Shown piece after piece: positions 35,331 to 48,167 of a stretch of 64,000 nucleotides of DNA. The DNA is taken from positions 14,115,736 through 14,179,735 of the forward strand of contig CM056742.1 of assembly GCA_029851415.1 (NCBI GenBank). Reading direction: 5' to 3'. The stretch's first letter is position 1, and each line of letters opens with the position of its first letter. The stretch comes from Eretmocerus hayati. Its lineage: Eukaryota > Arthropoda > Insecta > Hymenoptera > Aphelinidae. The notes below the pieces were generated by a model. That model saw only the letters and a program-made list of their open reading frames with translations, ran no database searches and was not told the DNA's origin. The position numbers and the translations under genes were made by a program.

Positions 35331-37359
35331 CTGATACTAACGGAATGAAGCTTTCACATAACAACCATCGAGAAATATCTAAAAACAGAACGGATAAAAT
35401 CACACACATCATGTCTGTTACACTCTTCTGGCTAATAACCGTCCAATTCAGAAAAATCTTGAGAGCTACTATTTAATTCAGAAAAATCTTGAAGGCTACT
35501 ACTTAACGAACAGTAAATAGCACCTGGTAAAGGTGAAATCAAACCAGGTGGACTGTACTGTGAAAAATGCGTTTCAGTACAAACAGATAATGAATCGAGT
35601 AAAACAAAGTTACGCTATTGGACTTTGTTCAAATACTCACTTCATCATTTCCCATTTCATTTTCAGCTGATCTCTATGATTGCGCCTTAAATGTTTTGCA
35701 CTAAACGATTCGAAATTGACTGCTGCTTAGACAACTGAAGTATGAGATACGTAGAAGCTCAACAGACGTCGATCACCTCACTTGTTGCAAATCGAAGTAT
35801 CACGCATCAAACTCTAAATACTCCAGAAACGGTTCGACTATTTCTTATTCCTCTACTTCACTGGTGACATTTGGAAAGAGAAAGTAGTGGGGATGTGTCC
35901 AGGTAGCCCAGTATAAATAACTCTCGCGCTGACGTGTATCATTTCCAGAACGTGTTCCTGAGGCATCGGGAGTTTCTCCCGAGATATTGGGAGATTTTCC
36001 CGATTGTGGTAATCGAAATATTCCGGAAACTGCTCCCGAAAAGATCCGCAAGAGGTTTTGGGAGTATTCAAGTTCTAATCTGGAAAAGTTCCAGATATGA
36101 TAATGAGTTTTCTCTAACATAATTTTTCCTAATCGCGATCAGCACTTTCTCCGGCATATTCTGGAGAATATCCCGAGTCAATGGGGAATAAGTCCTGATG
36201 AAGTGCGTATTGTGGCACCCGAATCTCAAGATTTCTCGAAAAATTCCAGAATCCTTTTTCCCAGTGCATCAATGGAAAATTGTACCGAAATCGGATTAAC
36301 GTGAATGAGACATGTGTACAAGATAGATGAAGTGTCTGAATCAACATTCAACCCCGGTTAATTATGGCAAATAGCAGAGAAAACCGCCTCGGAGAATATC
36401 TGCAAGAGTCAAGGAGTTCGTTTCATTATCAAAGTGTCCTTAATCGGTAAATTTTCAGGAGTTTTGAGGGCAATAAGTGCAATTATGGTGACGGGTGACG
36501 TTCAATTTGTGTAATATTATCTTGGGATCGGAGAATACATATACCCCATGTGGTAGTGGAGGATGATGACTTTGATCCTACTGCTAAGGTTTGCATGTCA
36601 ATATGACCCCAAAGTACGAAGATCCTACTGTGAAGAGTATGAAATTGAATTGAGATGGCGCAAACCATTCGTTTTATTACTACGACCTTGAGCGATGTTG
36701 AACTTCAAGAAATCGCATGGACAGTTACCACCCTTTGGACTTAGCAAGGATGGAGGCATTTAAGATTTATAAGAAGAATCAAATCTGCATTAAGAAGTTT
36801 TCCTTCGGGTACAGAACTCATCCTCCACATTTTCAAACGCTCTAATTTCTCTTTGCTAATCCGATTTATGAATTCAGACAAGGTTGGGTAATGTGTTCAC
36901 TATAAAAAATAAAGTTTGAAATTATTTAATTATGCTTTTGAACGTATCACTCGGCAATAGTACAATGAGCGAGGGAAAGTTACGTTCGATTGCTCATTTT
37001 CATGGTTTTTGATGTGAAACACATCAATCTGACTCGTTCATTATCATCATTGATCCCATTTGAGCTACTCTTAATGCATATTTTATTACCTCTCTCACCA
37101 GAACTCGTCTGACTTCTAAATGTCCTCCATGAGTCAGAGACCTTTGAAATGCTTTTGTCACTCCAGAATGATATTTGTAAGAAGATGAGTAATGATCAAT
37201 TGATGGTGTTAGGAGGATGTTACTTATGAAATTCATGAAGATAGCATGAACCATTGCTGCTTTCAATTGAAACCTTCCATCAGTTCATCTTACCACCCAC
37301 TTATCAACCTATCCATCCACCCGCCCGATCACAATACTCCCTCCAACCATCGCAGTAGA

Positions 37360-37650
37360 TCGTTCAGATCATTCCAGACCATCCCAAATCTTTCTAAACC
37401 ATTCGAGACGGTCTCAAATCATCTAAGATCATCTCAGATCGTATCAGGCCATCCAAAATAATTTTTGATCGTTCAAATCGTTCCAGATGGTCCTAGATCA
37501 TACAAGACCGTGGCAGGCTATCTTAGACAACTACAGACCGTACAAGAGCTTATCAGAACAATTTAGAACCGTTCCACACAGTATGAGATCGTTTCGTACC
37601 GTCTCAGGTCGTACCAGACCGTCCTCAACCATTCCAGACCGGCACAGGCC
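37360..37650. repeat. Degenerate 10- to 20-bp tandem repeat
   Basis: Motifs such as GATCATCTCAGATCGT and CATTCCAGACCGT recur with a loose 10-bp phase across about 290 bases. The 71- and 86-codon frames that cover it are Ser/Arg-rich because of the repeat and are not called as genes. Confidence 0.6.
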
Positions 37651-40019
37651 ATCCCACTGCCCGGCCACTTACCCAACCTCTCACCAACGCGTCGACCAAC
37701 CCATGACTCATACAGCGACTCATCATACTTCGCCCCTCCCACGTTGACAACCTGATCCGAGGTATCCCGACGGATCAGTTCCGGCTAGAAATTTAATTAT
37801 TATAAATTTTTCTGATCAGACTGTAGATACTGAATTATCTAAAAGTAAACGAATATTCTGATGTGCATAACACACGATTTTTTGACTCTCTGAGGGAGGC
37901 TAATAATAATCAAAGACAACGTTCAATTACAAGTGCCTCTTTAAAAGCAAGTTATGGAGATAAAATGTATGGTCACTTTCGTTCCTGTGTAAATCGTCAT
38001 AGCTAAAAAGCATACCATCTCTGAACAAAATGATTTGTCCAACGTGAATAGCACAGGAGATTCGCCAAAATCTCCTTTAATGAGTCGAGGAAAGATTTAT
38101 CCAAATTCTCTTCAAATAATTTCCCCCGTTATCTCTATCATCAATTCCTAGAACTGGTTCTAAAATTTTCCAATTTCAACACCTTGGGAATATTTATTTT
38201 GATATTCTGGTGGAATTCCAGAGTCTAAGAGCTATATGAATGTTGATCCCCAAGAGTACGGCGTCTAAATTGAGATTCATGCAAAATACCGTAATCTGCC
38301 TTTTGCCAGTCTCAACTGGAGTTCATATTTTTCTGGGCGTCCGTCATGATACTACTTTTATGAATTTGAATGAAACATAGGATCTCAGCGCCCTGAGTCT
38401 CGTTCCTTGTCCATCGTGAACCGTGAGTGACACTTTTGGGGGAATGTCGTATTACTTTTTATAGAACAATGTTTCCGTGCTCATGGTGATAGGGTTAGGA
38501 TTCGAATTTTTGAATTATTCCTTCAATACTTCCATAACGTTTTCCGTGAATATGAAATGATTTCTTGGAATCTTATCAACAAGCTATGTGATCTTCGATC
38601 TTGTTTTTGAAGAAGTTGATCAGTAGGAATTAGTATCATTCAGATAAAAGAATAGTCGGAAATCTGTTTCTGTCCCCAAAATATTTGTCTGTATTCTGTT
38701 CTTAAAATATTTTGTGAATGATCAAGGAGTATATTATCAACTGAATCAATATTACACACAAGAACAACAGAAGATAAAAAGTATAGTCGTAAAACGAGTA
38801 AATTCAAGCAGAAACTGCACAATTACTTGACCAATTACCATCAAGCCAAAATTCCATCCAAGCCAATTGAGATTCTAGCTTGGCCGCATAGAAGGTGAGC
38901 ACTACCATAGAGAACGAGAACTTGAAAATTCGTGACTTGGCATCGGTACGAATTTAATTTCTCCTCGACCACCAAGTGACTTCCATCCTCTCTTGCTTCG
39001 TTATTCTCATCCATACTCTCCACCCCATTCTACCTATACCTACCCCCCCCCTCACTATATATATTCACACAGGAAGAGAGGTCCTCTAGGCAAACTATTT
39101 CGTTCAGTTTCACCAAAAGTGCCCACTCAATACATACATCCTGTACATGCTGATTCACGAAAAAGTCCTCACAGAGAGTCAAACGGTCGAGTTTTCCATT
39201 TTCCAAATTGCCAAAGGGATAGAAACTATAGGGCACATGTAGTATGCATGCGTGTGACGATTTCCAAAGAATACTACATAGAGGAATGGTCAATTGAAGC
39301 TTTCAAACTCTGTGACTCTATCCGCAAGCTCTTTTAGACTTCTCTTTTGATTCTGGGAAAAGAGACTGTGATGGTCGATGCTCGATTCTGCGATTTTCCA
39401 GAATGCTTTGACACGTTTGGAGATAGGTTAAGTTGATGTTTTTTTTTTTTTTTAAGATTCTTTTCTGCATAGTGAATAGTCCAATGTGTAGTAGTTTGTA
39501 GTGACCCTGCAGAGGTTGCAAAATCGAGGCTTTGGCTGATGGCTATGTTGGCTATTTGTCGAGCTGTGGTGGTGGTACGAAAGTTTAATCCGAGCCTTGA
39601 TGCTCTCTTGGAGCTTTGACCGCTTTGGTGGATTTGTGTAGCTTTTGTGACGTTGTATCTATAGATATATCGAAGTGGACATGTGTAGTGTACATGAAGT
39701 CTTCTGTTATATTTGGATTTGCGAGAGTCTAGTTATGAATTTGGTCACTCATGTCAACAATAAATAATAGTTTGGTTAACGTTTGATTGAATGAGTCAGG
39801 TGTGTTTCTTTAAACGACACCCTCTACTGAGACAAACACTTCCCAATGTAACAAGTGTTTTTCTTCGTAGAGGTATTGTAATAGTGGCACATTGTTTGGT
39901 GTCTGTTTTCCACCCTAACTGAGTGCCTTGAAAATTACTATCACATTAATCATATAAGCGAAGAGTACAAGACGTTCCGAAATTGTAGTCGTAAGTGTAG
40001 CTATGTATATGTCGTAGCC

Positions 40020-40205
40020 GGTTTATACAATCCGCCCGTCTATGGACTAGCTGGTCAGTTTATAGACGGCGCGTTGATAGTAGACTCCACGTGAAGACAC
40101 GCATCTGTCTATCAACCGACTAATCAGTTTATAAACTGGATGAATGATCCAGGCGGTCTATTCACTGACCAATTGAGCTCGCGCGGATAGTAGACTCCTT
40201 GGTGC
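40020..40205. repeat. Palindrome-rich repeat
   Basis: CCGTCTAT...ATAGACGG (40037-40070) and CAGTTTATAAACTG (40126-40139) are palindromic. GATAGTAGACTCC occurs twice (about 40075 and 40187). It may be the remains of a small foldback element. Confidence 0.45.
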
Positions 40206-40707
40206 GAATCAAAACGAGGTGTCTTTTCTAGAAACATAGGACTCTTGGAAGACTCAGAACAAGCAAAGGCTCAGGAAAATTCAGAAGACATTACTGAATC
40301 TTCATTCTCCATGAGAGACTTGGCTGAGATTTTGAATGCGGTACAAAACGCAAAAGATCAAGCATTTGATAAAGATTCGATACTGACTCCGGAACCTCAA
40401 GTTCAAACAAGATTGTGAATTGGCTTTGCTACCTCACAGGGAATTGTACAGAGATTTCATAAAAAGGTCTAGACAGACACGCATGACCGACTCTTTTGCT
40501 CAAACATAATTCATTAGATCTATTTTACTCAATATTTACGAACAAAGATCATGTCTCTAATCACTTATATTCATGAGACACATTTTTATACGAAATAAAC
40601 AGTTTGAAACTCTTTAATGACCCCAAAACTCTGATTTTCAGTCAATGATTCCTGACTCTGCGTAATTTTTGGAATGGCACCTCCCATTTTCCATAAGCCA
40701 TATACTC

Positions 40708-40783
40708 CGGTATTCGCGGTTATCGTATTCGCGGTCCTTTTCAGGAACTAATTAACTGTGAATACCGGGGTTTGCCTGTATAA
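40708..40783. mobile_element. Possible pogo/Tigger-like element end
   Basis: CCGGTATTCGCGGT, a second ATTCGCGGTCC, and a closing ACCGGGGTTTGCCTGTA resemble in layout the ends of Tigger/pogo-type elements (CAGGCA-ACC-CGG followed by repeated GCG boxes). No second end or transposase was found. This is recognised by pattern only. Confidence 0.3.
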
Positions 40784-41053
40784 TTAAACCATCAAGGCTG
40801 TGAGCGCGTGTTTCAAGAAAGACCGGTGACTACCCAGCGGGGAAGTGGACGTGCGATTTATCTTTGATTTCTCTTATCATATAACTCCCCTTATCAAAGA
40901 CCCCTTCGAGAAACATCTGTCTGAGAAACTCATCCACGAGACCTCATTGCTATAAGTATGTGCCGCTGATCCTCCAGTTATGCTGACTGAGACTCCAGTC
41001 ACCATGATCTGCCAGATCCTTTGAAGTACTGAAATTTCAGTGAATGGTCTATC

Positions 41054-41340
41054 CGAAAATGAAACCAGCCAATCGCAATCTTCTCTCAAGCTACCCTAGA
41101 TTTTAAAAAATGGAGCAAATTGGTCGTGTAGAACCAGAAATATTGCGAAAAAGTACTCGGCGCTCTATATTGAAGTTCACCGTACCTCACGCGCCAAGAG
41201 CGAAGCAGAGCTAGCGATTCAAAATCGAGCGCCGAGGATTTTTTAGCAATATTTCTGGTTTTACGTGACCAATTCCCTTCATTCTTTTTTTAATCTAGGG
41301 TAGCTTGAGAAAAAAACGCGATTGGATGGTTTCATTTTCG
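41054..41340. mobile_element. 287-bp foldback MITE, arms about 115 bp
   Basis: CGAAAATGAAACCAGCCAATCG is mirrored at 41317-41340, and the mirror continues through CAAGCTACCCTAGATT, AATTGGTC, CCAGAAATATTGC and CGGCGCTC to a centre near 41197. It lies in the intron of the proposed plus-strand gene. No coding content. Confidence 0.9.
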
Positions 41341-41736
41341 GGTTCCTTCTCATCTAATCAATGTATTTCGAGATTTTCGAGATTACACAATGAGAGGCGT
41401 GTGCAAAAATTATAAACAATTAGCTCTCAAAAATCGCCCATACAAGATATGATAATGATTCAAACGGGATACTGAAGAATAGACTTCTAGGTATCACCCT
41501 AATTTTCCCCAAAATACCATCTTTGTTTATAAGAAAGTTACGGCACTTCTCCTGAAAAACAATTTTTTAAAAACAAATAGGGTTGTTCAAAAACGGTTCA
41601 ACGAATCGTCACCAAATTTGGTAGACTTATTAATCTCAATGAGGACTATCGATTGTCTGAGTTTTCGAACTCATTAGTCAACTATTGTAGGATTAACAAG
41701 CATTTGTTTATAATAGGCCTTTTTTGTTTAAACCTA
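41341..41736. other. Unassigned intron sequence
   Basis: Nothing recognised between two mobile elements. Confidence 0.4.
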
Positions 41737-42929
41737 TGAGAGTTTCCACGGAACTTTTAACTTTTGTGTTACTGCAGGTGTTCCAGGAGTATTTTGAACT
41801 ATTCGGAGTGCGCAGGAGTGGCATTCTATAGTATTTGGCATCATTCAATATGGACTACATTCTTTTTTGTTGAAACGCATCCCGATTTGTCAATAGCAGA
41901 CCGCAAAAGATGATTTTTGGGTAGTTTACAAACGTACCAACGCGATTTTTTGAATTGATAAGGCTGTAACTAAAATACCTATGCCTCAACTACTTCGGTG
42001 GAATGATATATCCATCTACTAATCTCATATTTTGAGAAAATCTTTGATTCGAAGGTGTGCGCTGATTTGGCTATGATATTAGCTCTCATTCATCGATGTA
42101 ACCGAGTTTTGTGGGAAAACTTTTTTTGGCTATTGTTTACGAAATTGATGAAATACCTTGTGCGAAACGGAGAATTTAGCAATAAGTTCTTGAAGTTGAA
42201 AAGAAGACAAATCGAATCCCGTTTGGTTTGTGAGTGTGCGTTGATCCGGACAAATTTTGTAAAGCTTCAAAGCTCATAAAGTTATCGCGCTACTGGCTTC
42301 GAAAATGGTCATTTTTTGATGTCATACTCAGAAGACGCGGAGCACAGGGTCGGGACGTTGTGCTCTTTTTTCTTCATCACAAAGAGGATATAATCGCATT
42401 GTTTTGAGTTGCAATTGTCGATCGGTACTTCTGTGAGAAGCTGAGGAAAAATATTTGAATCCGGATGGTGAGCTAAATGAGCCTCTAAATATGATGGTAT
42501 CGCAAATTTCTCGATTTCTACATAGTCTACGACTGAGATATGAACAAAATAACACCACAATGTATTCTAGGAATTGAAATGAGACTCATAGCTGTTGACT
42601 CGATTTTGGAAATTTACATCGAATTTCGGAAAAACGATGATGAAATTCATCTTAAAGTCAAGTCAGGCAAAATATAATTCGTATTGATCGTCTAGACAAT
42701 GTTTTGAATCGAATCTATTCGATTGAAGTTGATTCACGAATTTTTCAAGTGTGAGACTCCGTATATGTCGTTCTGAACCAGATACCTCGGCTTGGAAGAG
42801 AGTGGCACCACTTTATCACATATTTTCGAGGTCTAAGAATCACATGAAATCCATTTCAAACGTGTGCGTTGAGAATTTTTTTTTCTTATTTTATAGGGTC
42901 AATAGTTAAAAGTTCCGTGGAAACCCTCC
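41737..42929. mobile_element. 1.19-kb TA-flanked TIR element, copy 2
   Basis: It is a full-length homologue of 31519-32710 in the same orientation and of nearly equal length, with TIRs of the TGAGNGTTTCCACGGAAC type. TA flanks both ends (41735-41736 and 42930-42931). The flanks differ from those of copy 1, so this is an independent insertion rather than a segmental duplication. Confidence 0.9.
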
Positions 42930-42931
42930 TA

Positions 42932-45517
42932 TGCAACTCCAACAAAAAATAGGCTAGAGCAATACATTTTTTTTTGAATCTGTAGGTTTCTCCACTCGCT
43001 AGAAGATGAAACCAGAACGAACTCGCTCAAAGTTATACCCATAGAGATATAGGCATTAATCCACGAAAAGTGTTGTTTTTTCCTATTTTCATTGTTAATA
43101 ATTTTTTCCGGCCAGCGAAATTTTTTCGGAAGTGGTAGACATGGTTCTATGGAGTGTCTTACACCTGAAAAAAAACCAGCACCTATTCTCCACCGCCAAA
43201 ATAACGTCCTTTTCGAGCTAATTCTACTGGCCTACATCAGCGATTCACAGTAACGGTGACCCGTCCGATCCTTCCCCCCTCTCTCCCCAGGTCACTGAAC
43301 TTTCAGTCCGACTTCAGTGTATACTATCCACTGAAATGTTTTACTGAAGTCATCTAAATTGTATAAGTTGATCCAAGATTAAGTGAAATTCAGTGATTTT
43401 TTATTGGTGATTTCGGAGAGAGTCTGTTAGGATTCGTACAATGACGAGTCATCTTCGACAATTTAGAAACTTGACCATATGATGTTTTGAAAGTGGTCTG
43501 GAAACTCACAGACCGCTAGTAAACCATAAATACAATATGGAATCGTTAGACAGAATTCTAAACAAGATTTGGACCCACAGAAATCACGGTGTGCGATATT
43601 GAACATCTTCTTAATGGGTCCTGGAGGATTTGATGGATTTACAAGGGTTAACCAGGATACATATCAAGGTACATTTTACACAGAATTAATGAAATAATTA
43701 TCATTGGGACATGCGATACAAGAAATCCTCACAGTTGATCTTTCTGAGAAACGAGGATAGGAGGAAGCAATGGATATTCGAATATTTTGCGAGTTCTATT
43801 CATAGCTCACGCATTCATCCTGGATATGGGAAATAGTAAGATGAATGGAACTATTCATACATTCATAATCTGCCAATATTATCAAATATACGAGGTTTAT
43901 ACATTTAGATGCAATGAAAGGAAGCGAATAAGTAATAATTTTTCGTCAAAGTTGTGTTCCATGCTTTGTTGGGAATGCTATCTCAATGATTAATACGCCA
44001 ATGATACAAATTATTCGCCGGCTTAAAATATTACCGTCTGAATAGTTTCAGCACAAATCCACACGAATTCCTCGCTTTGCCAGCTTCCATTCACATCCCC
44101 ACAAATTATATTTATTCTGCGAGATTGCAAATTTGTATTGGATGGAAAAAAAATCTTACTAACCACTTGATTACCATTTGCTCTTGTCATACACGTACAA
44201 AAGACGTTTATCTATAGAACTGATCAACGATCTCGGCCGTTAATTCAATTCTACCCTCAGGCAATATCTGCTCTAATACCGGCCGGAATACATCGATGTT
44301 CTTGTACTATCCAGTAATCGAATCGCCATAAGCCAACTCTATATCTCACTTGAAATACATCTTCGGCCACCACCATAGCTTCATCCCTGTTTACATGTAT
44401 AAACACGCTTGTATGTACACAATTCCAAATCTTCGGAACGTTTTGTTGTATCAACATATCGGTAATTTTCAGCTTGTACATCACGTCCAATCATAGTCCA
44501 TCATTCTGACTTCCCCTGCTTTCATCTACGCATGCAAACCTGTACATATCTATACTTTACAGATTATACAGGAATCCCAGATCGGGGCGCGCAGTCGCGC
44601 GCCTAGGCAAGTATATGAGAAACAAGAGCAACCGCGTAACTATACTTTGAATTTGTTGACCCTAACCGCGCCGCACCCCCTGATTAGCGTTTTAATGATG
44701 TGCAAAAAGCATACAGGCCGAGAAAAACGTCCCAACAGTTTGTTATGTTATTGCTTGATAATTTGCAATGACTTTATATGTCCTGCCCTATTGTGATATT
44801 AAATCCAAAAATTTACTCTGAGGGTTACTCCAGAAACTCTTTGTCAATTGTTTAAGATAAAATTGCGACATGCATTCGTGTTGGTATATCCGTGTGTGAT
44901 ACCTGATGATTTATTTACTAACTCGTGAGTTTTCTAGTAGAAGTAGTCTGCAATGTATAGCAAACAACAGAACAGTCATTGTGACGCTTCAGCGTGAATT
45001 TTCAATGATTCTATTTGAAATGTTTGAATAATTTTCGAAAGGTCGAGTCTCAATCGAATCTGCGCTTCGTCAAGTTTGCAAGTGCTAATCTTCAATAAAA
45101 GAAGATTACTACTCGGGACTGATCAGTGCAAAACATGTTTGCACAATGCAGTAGTGGAACGACTGTTAAATGCAGACCAGTGCCATGCAGCGGATGCCGC
45201 TAGTGATTCTCATGTCCGCAGTTTTCCAAAGAAGATCATCGAAAAAATGAAGGCTTGTGCTATAGTATATTAATCTTGAGGAATTCCGTCGGATGAGGAG
45301 TCGAATTCAAGTTTTGAAGTTTCTGCACATTGAGGTTATTCATCGATGCTGGGCGTTTATTTGAGATGGACACAGAAACACATGATCTATTGGTAGAGGA
45401 TCCTTGCACTCTCGGAATGAACGACGATCAACGAGTAATGAGTCTCACGTATAGCTAATTGAATCATTGGCTGATTCATCATAGGCTAATAATTTCAATT
45501 CCATTGAGTCGTAAATT
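42932..45517. other. Unassigned intron sequence
   Basis: No repeat structure or exon that I can support. Open frames of 60 to 80 codons here carry no recognised motif. Confidence 0.4.
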
Positions 45518-46310
45518 GTTAGATCCAGATGTATTCCTGTTCTAATTAATCAGATCGCTCAATTGGATTCTTGGGTAACACTAAAACTGAATTTTTTCTT
45601 GTCTAATTGATACATTGAATGACTCTGGCTCGTAATTTCGACTTTACCCACGGAAAATTTTGATTGCTCAAATCGGAAATTACAATCTGCCTCGACCAAA
45701 TTATACGTCGTCCGTTTTTTTTTTGCTCCAGCCATAGCTGTATTTGCTGAAGTCTTACAGCGTGATAGTATATTTCCCGAGAATTTCGTCGTATTCCAGG
45801 CAAGTTCCACGTTCTTCTCAATTCGGTCAATGAAGACGACTGAAGGCGTGATTCTGTGCAAAAGTTACAAGTCTGAGGTCATGTCATACTGATCACTCAG
45901 AGTCGATCTTCTATCCTTTTCGTATGGAACTCGTCAGCCTTTCGAGCGTAATCTTGACCTTGTCTGATATCAATGCAATACTGAACCTTTCAAACCTAGG
46001 AAGCGATTTCCGGTTTCTACAAAGTAACGGAACGCCTCACATCATGCTATTGGAGATTCATGCCTCAGAGAGGATTCAAATCTTCATTATATGGTCTTTC
46101 AAAGAAAGAAAAATACGGGGCAAGTATAAGAGTTTAATTGAAAAATAATATAGGGGACAGGAAAATGTGAAATTAAACCCGTGAGAGTGTCCAAATCACG
46201 CCGGGGTGGGCAAGTGAGAGTTTAGGCCTAGTTCGATCGCTGGTCAGTTTCGGATGCAATCTAACATTTACTAGTTCTTCTCACAGAGCAAGACTACTCA
46301 ACTATGGCTA

Positions 46311-46446
46311 GGACAATATTATATTTAATATTCGATAATTGCAATGTGACGTCATATATTCCAAGTAATTTCAGTACGTCATGAATGAGTCAGAATTTAC
46401 GACGGCGTCCCACGACAATTATCGAATATTAAATATAATATTGTCC
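46311..46446. mobile_element. 136-bp MITE nested in the left arm
   Basis: GGACAATATTATATTTAATA plus about 10 more bases is repeated inverted at its right end (46417-46446). The other arm of the host element has GGACAATAT directly joined to the continuing CAGGGGCGTC-like sequence (inverted, about 47368), so it shows the empty site. Confidence 0.85.
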
Positions 46447-46570
46447 AGGGGCGTCATTTTGGGTGTGGTGGGTGTTGAAATTCAATACCCGGATAAAAAG
46501 CGGGTGTTGAATTCAACACCCGAAAACTGGACGTGTTGGCAACAGATTTGTTCTTGAAAGAGGCGTCTTT

Positions 46571-46759
46571 TTGAATGCCATTAACGACGACGTATCATTT
46601 CGAGAAAAACTTGAGGCATTGAGGGCGAAAAAACGTGAAAAAAGGCAGAAAAAGAACCAATTAGTTGGTGAAGCTCAAAGTCTCGCATGTTGCGAGGAAA
46701 ATGAAGCTAGTGAGCATGGCATTCTGCATCGACTTCGGTTGAGAGATGTCGTAGAGTGA
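46571..46759 (+). CDS. Short Lys/Arg-rich open frame inside the foldback
   Basis: This frame of 62 codons starts at an ATG and ends at TGA. It encodes a charged, probably helical peptide (FREKLEALRAKKREKRQKK) followed by a Cys/Glu-containing tail. It lies in the non-mirrored centre of the 2.65-kb foldback, so it could be a captured host exon or a remnant of a transposon gene. No splice sites or homologue were recognised, and it may simply be chance. Confidence 0.2.
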   Translation: MNAINDDVSFREKLEALRAKKREKRQKKNQLVGEAQSLACCEENEASEHGILHRLRLRDVVE

Positions 46760-46875
46760 CGTAGATTACTTACGTGGAAAATCAGAAATGTACTATATTC
46801 TTCCTCAATTCACGAAGTTCGTTAAGACTATTTTCACCATACCAGGCTCTTCTTGTTCAAATCTGCATGTAGCCG

Positions 46876-47052
46876 CACCCTACGCTACATGCAGCCGTTT
46901 TTGGCAATTCTGAGACAGCGGGACAGCGCCTCTATCGGAGGCTGCAGTGGCGTTTGCTTCAAATTACATGGGCAAAACGGCTCAATTGCCGCTAGAGGCG
47001 CTGTCCCGCTGTCTCCGAATCGCCGAAAACGACTGCATGTAGCCGCACCGTG
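46876..47052. mobile_element. 177-bp MITE with about 70-bp TIRs in the centre
   Basis: CTACATGCAG-CGTTTT-GGC and GAGACAGCGGGACAGCGCC at the left are mirrored at about 46985-47052. It has a higher GC content than its surroundings. No protein is encoded. It is nested in the centre of the 2.65-kb foldback. Confidence 0.85.
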
Positions 47053-48167
47053 ATCAAATCTTATCTCAGAGCAACCATGTTACAACGTCTAAACCACCAT
47101 TGAGCCTTCTGTAGCTAGTGAACATATTCATCTCTCAATGCGCTCGTAGAGAACATGTATTTGCACGAATGCCCGAACTTAATAAATAGATATCGAGAAA
47201 TCAGACTTCTTATATCGTTGCGTGTCCAGAGGAGAGGCATGGCGGAATAGGCCTAACCATTAATCATTAATGCAACAGTTCTGCCATCCGAAGACCTTTT
47301 TTTTTTTTGCTTCTCTGATAGCCTCTGTTAGAACTCCACACCCGGGCCAGAGGCGTTCTGACGCCCTGATATTGTCCTAGCCATAGTTGAGTAGTCTTGC
47401 TCTGTGAGAAGAACTAGTAAATGTTAGATTGCATCCGAAACTGACCAGCGATCGAACTAGGCCTAAACTCTCACTTGCCCACCCCGGCGTGATTTGGACA
47501 CTCTCACGGGTTTAATTTCACATTTTCCTGTCCCCTATATTATTTTTCAATTAAACTCTTATACTTGCCCCGTATTTTTCTTTCTTTGAAAGACCATATA
47601 ATGAAGATTTGAATCCTCTCTGAGGCATGAATCTCCAATAGCATGATGTGAGGCGTTCCGTTACTTTGTAGAAACCGGAAATCGCTTCCTAGGTTTGAAA
47701 GGTTCAGTATTGCATTGATATCAGACAAGCTCAAGATTACGCTCGAAAGGCTGACGAGTTCCATACGAAAAGGATAGAAGATCGACTCTGAGTGATCAGT
47801 ATGACATGACCTCAGACTTGTAACTTTTGCACAGAATCACGCCTTCAGTCGTCTTCATTGACCGGATTGAAAAGAACATGGGGCTTCCCTGGAATACGAC
47901 GACATTCTCGGGAGATACTATCCCGCTGTTAGACTTCAGCAAATACAGCTATGGCTGGAGCAAAAAAAACGGACGACGTATAATTTGGTCGAGGCAGATT
48001 GTAATTTCCGATTTGAGCAATCAAAATTTTCCGTGGGTAAAGTCGAAATTACGAGCCAGAGTCATCCAATATATCAATTAGATAAGAGAAAAATTCAGTT
48101 TTAGTGTTACCCAAGAATCCAATTGAGCGATCTGATTAATTAGAACAGGAATACATCTGGATCTAAC

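Larger units (their letters stand above)
35331..41053. other. Intron sequence, mostly unassigned
   Basis: It contains a stretch with small palindromes at 35930-36240 (for example CGGGAGTTTCTCCCG), a degenerate short repeat at 37360-37650, a palindrome-rich 40020-40205 and a possible pogo/Tigger-like end at 40708-40783, listed separately. No other coding signal was recognised. Confidence 0.4.
45518..48167. mobile_element. 2.65-kb foldback element with about 800-bp arms and a composite centre
   Basis: GTTAGATCCAGATGTATTCC (45518) is mirrored at 48148-48167. The mirror runs inward for about 800 bp, through blocks near 45660 (GGAAAATTTTGATTGCTC), 45940 (GGAACTCGTCAGCC) and 46200 (CCGGGGTGGGCAAGTGAGAG), to about 46320 on the left and 47366 on the right. 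A centre of about 1 kb carries two smaller MITEs and a Lys/Arg-rich open frame. The arms are very similar but not identical. The paired 74-codon frames at 45924-46148 and 47540-47764 are the same arm sequence read twice. Confidence 0.92.

Noticed and set aside
35930..36240. Cluster of NF-kappaB-like sites (GGGAGATTTTCCC and similar)
   Set aside because: The spacing does not fit the consensus, and the motifs look like decayed small palindromes.
45924..47764. Two nearly identical 74-codon frames
   Set aside because: They are the two arms of the 2.65-kb foldback. There is no independent coding evidence.
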